From assembly GCA_003573635.1 (NCBI GenBank), contig QUTJ01031419.1, forward strand, positions 1-11,610: a DNA stretch of 11,610 bases, read 5' to 3'. Below, piece by piece: positions 7,171 through 11,610 of this stretch. A program made the position numbers and the translations under genes. The DNA is from Goniomonas avonlea. Lineage: Eukaryota; Cryptophyceae; Goniomonadida; Goniomonadaceae. Each line of letters starts with the position of its first letter. Position 1 is the stretch's first letter. The notes under the pieces are model-generated. The model was not told the origin of the DNA. It ran no database searches and saw only the letters and a list, made by a program, of their open reading frames with translations.

Positions 7171-7567
7171 TCATTTCTTCTTGCTGTCCTCACTTTTTCT
7201 CTTGTTCTCGGGGCGCACTTCTTTTTCACCCGCAAGCGGGATCCGGCCCTCCGCACGAGCCTTACCAAGCTCAGAGAGGAACCTGAGCACATTTAGAAAC
7301 GGGAAAGCACAGGGTATAAAAATCTTACCAGGAAACTGACGCAGCCAGCCCAATCGCAAGACCCATAAAAATCCAGAGGTGAATGTTGCTCGTCCCGTGC
7401 AAGTACATCAAAAAACAAATGCACGCCACCAACGCCAAAAGGACCTTCTTCAAAAAAGCATGCACTACCGTGGCAATACCGGGTTGAAGCAAAAGGTTCA
7501 AAAATTTGTTTCCAAAGTCGGGGATGACAATAGCATTCTCATCAGCAGGTTTCTCTTGCGTGGACAT
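7171..7567 (-). CDS. Pkr1-like ER membrane protein (V-ATPase assembly factor family)
   Basis: Two exons: 7567-7329 (ATG at 7567-7565) and 7282-7171 (stop 7173-7171). The intron 7328-7283 is 46 nt with donor 'gtaaga' and acceptor 'gctcag'. Splicing completes a tryptophan codon and gives 'ASVSWFLSELGKARAEG', 116 residues in all. Features match the fungal Pkr1 family: a short amphipathic start 'FLNLLLQPGIATVVHAF', a first membrane helix 'VLLALVACICFLMYL', then 'NIHLWIFMGLAIGLAASVSW' as second helix, 'WFLSEL', and a highly charged tail ending in three lysines. In yeast the protein resides in the ER and supports assembly of the V-ATPase membrane sector. It shares a 73-bp divergent spacer with the DJ-1/PfpI gene. 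The family call comes from the helix pattern and the PG...NIH...WF.EL signature. Confidence 0.78.
7283..7328 (-). other. 46-nt intron of the Pkr1-like gene
   Basis: The minus-strand donor is 'ttcctg|gtaaga' and the acceptor 'gtgctcag|gttcc'. Removal is required to avoid an in-frame TAA directly after the tryptophan codon, and it restores the conserved W-F-x-x-E-L segment. Confidence 0.85.
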
Positions 7568-7640
7568 GAGAGCGCGTCGTTACTGATCGTTGTCCTCTAG
7601 TGTCTAGGCTCCGTATACGATTTGATTTAATTTTGATCCG
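7568..7640. promoter_or_regulatory. Short divergent promoter between Pkr1-like and DJ-1-like genes
   Basis: Only 73 bp separate the two start codons (7567 minus, 7641 plus), or 118 bp if the second gene starts at 7686. The AT-rich 'gatttgatttaattttgat' (7619-7637) is the only promoter-like stretch. Both genes must share or interleave core promoter elements. Confidence 0.5.
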
Positions 7641-8506
7641 ATGATTCCGATCGGGTCGATTCGGCGGACACCAGGGAACCTCGCGATGTCAGTGCTCATC
7701 CCCTTGCCGGACCGCGACTTCGACGTGACGGAAGTTGCGGTGCCGTGGCATCTTCTGACCAAGGCAGGATACTCTGTCGTGTTTGCCACTGAAGAGGGCG
7801 GTTCCGCCCCGGAGTGCGACCCGCTCTTGCTGACAGGTGTCATCTTTGGCAAGCTCGGGGCGGAGTCTGAAGCCAAGCAACACTATCGCAATATGATTGA
7901 AACCCCAGAGTTCAAGCAACCGGTGTCTTGGAAAACTTGTGATATGTCAGCGTTTGATGGATTACTACTGTCAGGCGGCCATGCGAAGGGGATGAGACAA
8001 TACCTCGGAAGTGCTGAGCTACAACAGCAAATCGTTCGGTTCTGGAAGCTATCTCGGCCTATTGGAGCCATATGTCACGGTACTCTAGTACTGGCACGGT
8101 CTGTTGATTCCGAAACGGGTGCCAGTGTTCTCGCTGGGCGGAAAACCACCTGCTTGCCCAAGGTAAATCGCGCAGCGCTCCCCAACGCCTACATTGACAC
8201 ATCCTGCAGTACATGGAGCGAGCAGCGTATCTCGCCACTTTTTGGAAATTGGGGACATATTATCGCACGTATGACGAGTACGTGGAGGATGAAGTTGTTC
8301 GCCTCATGGGAACCCGAGAGGGATTTCAGGTCGGGCCCGTGTCACTGGGGAAGAAACCAGTTGATTCTCCCAGAGATGCATTCATCGTCAAGGATGGACA
8401 CTATGTCAGCGGCCGATGGCCAGGTGATGCATGGGAATACGGAAGGGAGTTTGTCCGCATGCTCGCGGAACATAAAGCTGCGGCTCAGACCAAGAGCGAC
8501 TCGTGA
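7641..8506 (+). CDS. DJ-1/PfpI (class I glutamine amidotransferase-like) protein
   Basis: Two exons, 7641-8162 and 8210-8506 (stop TGA). The 47-nt intron 8163-8209 has donor 'cccaag|gtaaat' and acceptor 'cctgcag|tac', phase 0, and splicing joins 'TTCLPK' to 'YMERAAYLATFWKLG'. Length is 272 residues from ATG 7641, or 257 from the in-frame ATG at 7686, where the usual N-terminus 'MSVLIPLPDRDFDVTEVAVP' begins; 7686 may be the true start. Family marks are 'FDGLLLSGGHAKGM' and the nucleophile elbow 'IGAICHGTLVLA' with Cys145 (codon 8073-8075; Cys130 from the later start) followed by His. The C-terminal 'GRWPGDAWEYGREFVRML' is typical of the larger Hsp31-like members. The superfamily includes glyoxalases, chaperones and deglycase-like enzymes. 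Cytosolic location is likely since no signal sequence is seen. The exact reaction cannot be told. Confidence 0.85.
8163..8209 (+). other. 47-nt intron of the DJ-1/PfpI gene
   Basis: GT-AG intron in phase 0. Without splicing, the frame runs into unrelated sequence; with it, the conserved C-terminal half in a different frame is joined precisely. Confidence 0.88.
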
Positions 8507-8663
8507 CAATGAATTTATGTTCAACACTCTCAAACGGTACAAATTAATCACTCAAGGTTGTGCCTGGGCCCGCTCGATATACCTGTGTGTGTGTGTGAGC
8601 TCACTTCACGCGCGGAAGGGGGGGGGGTGACATACCCTGGTTCCGGGTCGCAATACTTGTCAC
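8507..8663. other. Convergent 3' region with GT repeat and G run
   Basis: Short space between two convergent stop codons (8506 plus, 8664 minus). It holds a (GT)n stretch at about 8583-8598 and an uninterrupted run of ten G at 8619-8628. No gene is seen. Confidence 0.6.
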
Positions 8664-10204
8664 TCAGAAGCGTGGACGCATTTTTGTCCAAGTGCCTACC
8701 GCGACTTTAGGTTTCCATTTTGCAAGAAAACCATGGACACACCTCATGAGCTCAGTCAGCCGCTGCTGCAGTGGAGCGACCAAGTCAGGCGCCAATGCCG
8801 ACGCTGGGATGAGTTGTGGGAGTTTCACTGTCAACTCGTCAGGCCGCGGGCAGTGCGGGGGGATATGAGTGGCACTCGCGAACAAAGGAGTTGAGCGGCG
8901 ACTCACCAAAGAGGCGGAGGAGGTGTTCAGCACCATAGATATCCCGCACCGTTTGTCCCTCTGACTTGCTCATAATCTCTGCGCACGAGTCAGTCACAAA
9001 CCTGACGGGCAAACACATCACCATTGAACTGCACGCGCTCGAATCTGTAAAGAAGCAGCGTGGGCAAGGCTCGATCAAAGTATGCGGCGAGCCCATCGAG
9101 GAATAGATCCAGCTCCTTTTCACTGCAACGACTAGTTCAGACGGGTTTCGAAAACAGAGAGTCCGTACTCTGCAGCAGTTGATCCTGGCTCTGCAGCAGC
9201 GGTGGCTTTGGCCTCGAGCTTGGCTTTCTTCAGCCGAGCCGCCAGTGCCGCCGTCTTGAAATTCTGAGGAACGGTTTGTGAGCAAAGACATCGAACAGAA
9301 GGCCCTCGCAACCTGTAGGATGGTTGAAACATTTGGAGTACGTGGCAAGGAAACCAGCTGGAGAGGTGTTAAAAGTGCCGATGAGACTCGCGACAGGCGC
9401 ACCTTGTGATCTTCGATGAAATCCAAGTCAGAAATCAAACACCGTTGCAAAGAGGCAGGAATGTTGAGTTTCACAGTTTCCACCTCCCCGTCTTCTTGCT
9501 ATAGTTAACAAATGGATGAGTGACAAACCCAAACCAGGTCAAATCAACATCATATATGACCCACATAGTCTGTGTTTTCATCAAAGTGCTCCTTTGCTTT
9601 CCCTGCGTTAGAGTCAGGACCCTCATGTATTTAGAATCAAAGGTACCTTCAGTGCGTCGTTTCTTGTTCGCGCTTCCACCACCACCTGTTTTGTCCGCAT
9701 TCTTCTTTGATTTTGCTTCCTCGATCACGCGGGCATTGTTCTTCTTCATCATCGCCACAGACTCCTCAGACCACTTGAGGACATCACTAGAATACACCCA
9801 TTCATCCCATCTATCAAGACAGAGGTATGAGAATTCAAGAATGGCAAGAAGAACGCGCACTTGGAGCTCCACTTCTGGTAGTGCACCAGGAACCTGGTCA
9901 CCGGAGGACCGCCTTCAGGGCGCACCAGGGTTTCCATTTTTAAAATCTGAATTCAGTAATTAAGAACGTGGAAAAGAAGCAGCCACAACTTGCAGACCTT
10001 GGCTTCATAGTACATGTTCTTCTGGTGAACCACCACGAGCTCACCATCAGCGTAGCAACCCGTGGCCAGAGCAGAACTGGGACGAACCGCCGCTGAGCCA
10101 TCCAGAGGAGCAGCTACTTCAGCAGCTGTTGAAGAAGCGCCTTCTGCTCCCTCATCGGATGCTTTGGCTCCTGACTTCCGCTTTGCTTTGCTGCGAGGCG
10201 CCAT
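8664..10204 (-). CDS. MRG-domain chromatin protein (MRG15/Eaf3-like), ten exons
   Basis: Exons on the minus strand: 10204-9998, 9946-9861, 9810-9647, 9602-9565, 9498-9403, 9357-9313, 9263-9169, 9122-9022, 8978-8907, 8827-8664. They total 1068 nt, 355 residues plus stop, all GT-AG and all in phase. MRG15/Eaf3 proteins read H3K36 methylation and anchor NuA4-type acetyltransferase and Rpd3S-type deacetylase complexes in the nucleus. The N-terminal tail is lysine-rich ('APRSKAKRKSGAK'). The chromo-barrel (about 55-110) has 'DGELVVVHQKNMYYEAK', 'FLVHYQKWSSKWDEWV' with the aromatic Y/W cage, and 'LKW'. A basic linker ('KKRRTE') follows. The MRG domain (about 172-340) has 'VKLNIPASLQRCLISDLDFI', 'LVSLPRTPNVSTIL', 'LPTLLLYRFERVQFN', 'DIYGAEHLLRLFVKLPQL' and 'LTELMRCVHGFLAKWKP'. 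Length agrees with human and plant members. The last ~15 residues are not conserved, so a further 3' exon is possible. Confidence 0.92.
9499..9646 (-). other. Two introns around a 38-nt microexon in the MRG gene
   Basis: Intron 9646-9603 (44 nt) and intron 9564-9499 (66 nt) flank exon 9602-9565, which encodes most of 'GKAKEHFDENTDY'. With this exon all phases agree and both acceptors are canonical (gcag, atag). Skipping it would need a weak AAG acceptor. The microexon lies in the flexible linker between chromo-barrel and MRG domain. Confidence 0.8.
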
Positions 10205-10220
10205 TCTTCCACTCCCCGCC

Positions 10221-10237
10221 AAAACGAGGTTCGTTTT
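10221..10237 (-). promoter_or_regulatory. Perfect 7-bp inverted repeat just upstream of the MRG start codon
   Basis: AAAACGA and TCGTTTT flank a 3-base centre, ending 16 bp before the ATG (10204). It lies in the presumed 5' leader or core promoter. A leader hairpin or dimeric protein site is possible; the function is not known. Confidence 0.4.
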
Positions 10238-10760
10238 ACAAGTGGAGCTATCGTTTCAGTAACGAGGCCGCTAATCGTGAGTTCTGACCACAAAAACCAA
10301 ACGAGTCACAAGGTCAGCTCGGAAGTCAGGACAAGTCACGAGTCTCCACTGCCATCGAGGAGCATGCCTCAGTTTTGTTGTTTTCATCTATGTCGTCACT
10401 GGTTGCAGCGCAATTCAAAGCAACCTGCTCTCGTCTGTGTGACCTACCGTGGTCGACTGAACCCAAGGCTATCACCAGTTTGCAATCCGTGCGGGCAAGA
10501 GTGGGCATTTCCCTTGTTTCAATATTGCGGCGCACCACAGCAACGAGAACACGCAAGACGCATCATAAGTGCGGCAGCCACGGGAGTCATCTGGAACACA
10601 TCGTTCAAGAAGTCTCCCTGCCACGAGTCTCACGCTCTTAACGCGAACGGTTGCAAAGCAACGTGCAAAGTCAAGAAGCCTCCCTGCCACCAAGAGTCTC
10701 ACGCTCTTAAGTGAACGGTTGCGAAGCAACACTCACTTCAAAGACAGCGGGGGTTGAACC
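10238..10760. other. Intergenic region upstream of MRG, partly duplicated
   Basis: No gene could be supported. A plus-strand open frame at 10277-10714 has no convincing start, no family match and runs through a tandem duplication. Its Cys-rich look is not enough to call a gene. The right half holds the duplicated 64-bp block described separately. Confidence 0.45.
10609..10736. repeat. Tandem duplication (~64 bp x2) with conserved small hairpin
   Basis: The block starting 'aagaagtctccctgccacga' (10609) repeats at 10673 as 'aagaagcctccctgccacca'. Both copies contain 'gagtctcacgctcttaa' and a GTTGC/GCAAC stem with 3-nt loops aaa and gaa. A looser GGTTGC...GCAACC pair occurs at 10402-10426. Confidence 0.72.
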
Positions 10761-10769
10761 ACCCAGAAC

Positions 10770-11235
10770 CGAGAGAGAGAGGGGGTGAGTGAGAGAGGAG
10801 GGGGGGTCCCACTCCACACTGCCTTTTCAAGTGGGAGGGGGTCCCCACTCAGACCAGCACTGTCTTCTTCAAGTGTATGTGTGTGTGTGTGAGAGAGAGA
10901 CAGCGCTCAAACCAACACTCCTTTCCAGTGAGTGAGAGAGAGACGGCGCTCAAGCCAACACTCCTCAAGTGTGTGAGAGAGCGCACGACGGTCAACCAAC
11001 ACTCCTTTCAAGTGAGAGTGAGTGGTGAGAGAGAGAGAGACAGCGCTCAAACCAACACTCCTTTCCAGTGAGAGAGAGGGAGAGAGGGAGAGAGAGAGCG
11101 CGCGCGCGCTCAAACCAACACTCCTTTCCAGTGAGAGAGAGAGACGGCGCTCAAACCAACACTCCTCAAGTGTATGCGAGAGCGCACGACGGTCAACCAA
11201 CACTCCTTTCAAGTGAGAGAGAACGGCGCTCAAAA
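10770..11235. repeat. GA-rich minisatellite with higher-order structure
   Basis: The core 'caacactcct' recurs at 10913, 10956, 10997, 11053, 11116, 11157 and 11198. Spacers are (GA)n of variable length. Units come in three types (ending in 'tttccagtg', 'caagtgt' and 'tttcaagtg'). The triplet at 10913/10956/10997 is repeated at 11116/11157/11198 with nearly the same order, a ~203-bp higher-order period. Diverged relatives ('ccacactgcc', 'ccagcactgtc') extend it left to about 10810. It contains no gene. Confidence 0.8.
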
Positions 11236-11246
11236 CCCTTGGAGGT

Positions 11247-11384
11247 CTAGTCCAGGGGGTGGTGCGTTAGCGCTTCGATATTGACGATAATGCCAGCCGC
11301 CATGATGAACAACCCAGCAATGACAGCAACAACGCAGCCGAGCTTGTCCAGCCTGCTGATGTCCTCACCCTTGATGCTGTCAAC
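11247..11384 (-). CDS. Last exon of an unrecognised membrane protein (partial)
   Basis: On the minus strand, acceptor 'attgacacag|gttgac' puts the exon start at 11384, phase 0 as read here. It encodes 45 residues to the TAG at 11249-11247. The segment is 'SIKGEDISRLDKLG' followed by a hydrophobic helix 'CVVAVIAGLFIMAAGIIVNI' and a short tail 'EALTHHPLD'. This looks like a C-terminal single membrane span with a short tail. I do not recognise the family. Upstream exons lie beyond the right edge or within the repeat region, and which acceptor is used is ambiguous because the acceptor is itself duplicated. Confidence 0.5.
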   Translation of the reverse strand, partial: VDSIKGEDISRLDKLGCVVAVIAGLFIMAAGIIVNIEALTHHPLD

Positions 11385-11570
11385 CTGTGTCAATCTCCCA
11401 CACACAGCAACAACGCAAGCTCAGCCTGGTTATGTCCTCACCCTTGATGCTGCCAACCTGTGTCAATCTCCCACACACAGCAAAACGCAAGCTCAGCCTG
11501 GTTATGTCCTCACCCTTGATGCTGAACTGTGTCAATCATCTGCTTTGTCCTCGCTCGTGATGCTGCTAAC
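11322..11570 (-). repeat. ~72-bp tandem repeat copying exon and splice sites
   Basis: 'cccttgatgctg' starts at 11368, 11441 and 11513 (steps 73 and 72), with a degenerate fourth copy near 11554. Read on the minus strand, each unit contains 'gacacag|gttg' (acceptor-like), then 'gcatcaag' and 'g|gtgagg' (donor-like). The stretch 'ggtgaggacataaccaggct' in the repeats is a diverged copy of the coding 'ggtgaggacatcagcaggct' in the last exon. Confidence 0.75.
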
Positions 11571-11610
11571 ATGTCCAGGATTACCTCTCTACCAGCGGAC
11601 GCACACTTTC

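Noticed and set aside
6789-7292. 167-residue minus-strand open frame
   Set aside because: It overlaps the Pkr1 exon in another frame and the end of the TylF gene, and has no motif.
9491-9646. Single 152-155 nt MRG intron using an AAG acceptor
   Set aside because: A two-intron model with a 38-nt exon keeps the frame, uses canonical CAG/TAG acceptors and gives intron sizes like the others.
10277-10714. 145-residue Cys-rich plus-strand open frame upstream of MRG
   Set aside because: No ATG at its start, cysteine spacing fits no zinc-binding pattern I know, and its end lies in a tandem duplication.
10907-11250. Open frames with repeated 'SHLKGVLVDRRALSHTLEEC'-type sequence
   Set aside because: They are translations of the GA-rich minisatellite on either strand.

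Overview
The window looks like nuclear DNA of a unicellular eukaryote, probably an alga or other protist. Genes are interrupted by GT-AG introns, several only 43-66 nt long. The protein set is eukaryotic: an MRG15/Eaf3-type chromatin reader, a Pkr1-type ER membrane protein and armadillo repeats. Spaces between genes hold micro- and minisatellites and a decayed HUH-endonuclease transposon. No rRNA, tRNA, CRISPR array or bacterial operon is visible. I cannot place the organism further from the sequence alone.

Layout, left to right. (1) 1-2092, plus: the 3' part of an armadillo-repeat gene whose introns are full of tandem repeats, with a ~235-bp exon duplication and three extra copies of an exon tail plus splice donor scattered through a CA-rich intron. 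(2) 2093-3725: a 39-bp hairpin-forming minisatellite directly behind the stop codon, a CATATG palindrome cluster, then about 1 kb with no convincing gene. (3) 3726-5072: a decayed Replitron-like element. Its HUH motif reads on the plus strand and its catalytic-tyrosine block on the minus strand, which suggests an internal inversion of about 300 bp. (4) 5530-6843, plus: an intronless membrane-anchored or secreted protein with a C-terminal TylF/MycF-type methyltransferase domain. (5) 7567-7171, minus: Pkr1-like protein, two exons. (6) 7641-8506, plus: DJ-1/PfpI family protein, two exons, divergent from Pkr1 across 73 bp. (7) 10204-8664, minus: MRG protein in ten exons, a complete 355-residue reading frame. 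(8) 10205-11246: duplicated hairpin units and a GA-rich higher-order minisatellite. (9) 11384-11247, minus: last exon of a small membrane protein gene that runs off the window. Its upstream intron-like sequence is made of tandem copies of the exon itself.

The genes are housekeeping or ungrouped and do not form a pathway. The most unusual content is structural: the inverted transposon core, and two places where tandem duplication of exon/splice-site sequence appears to be making or lengthening introns.
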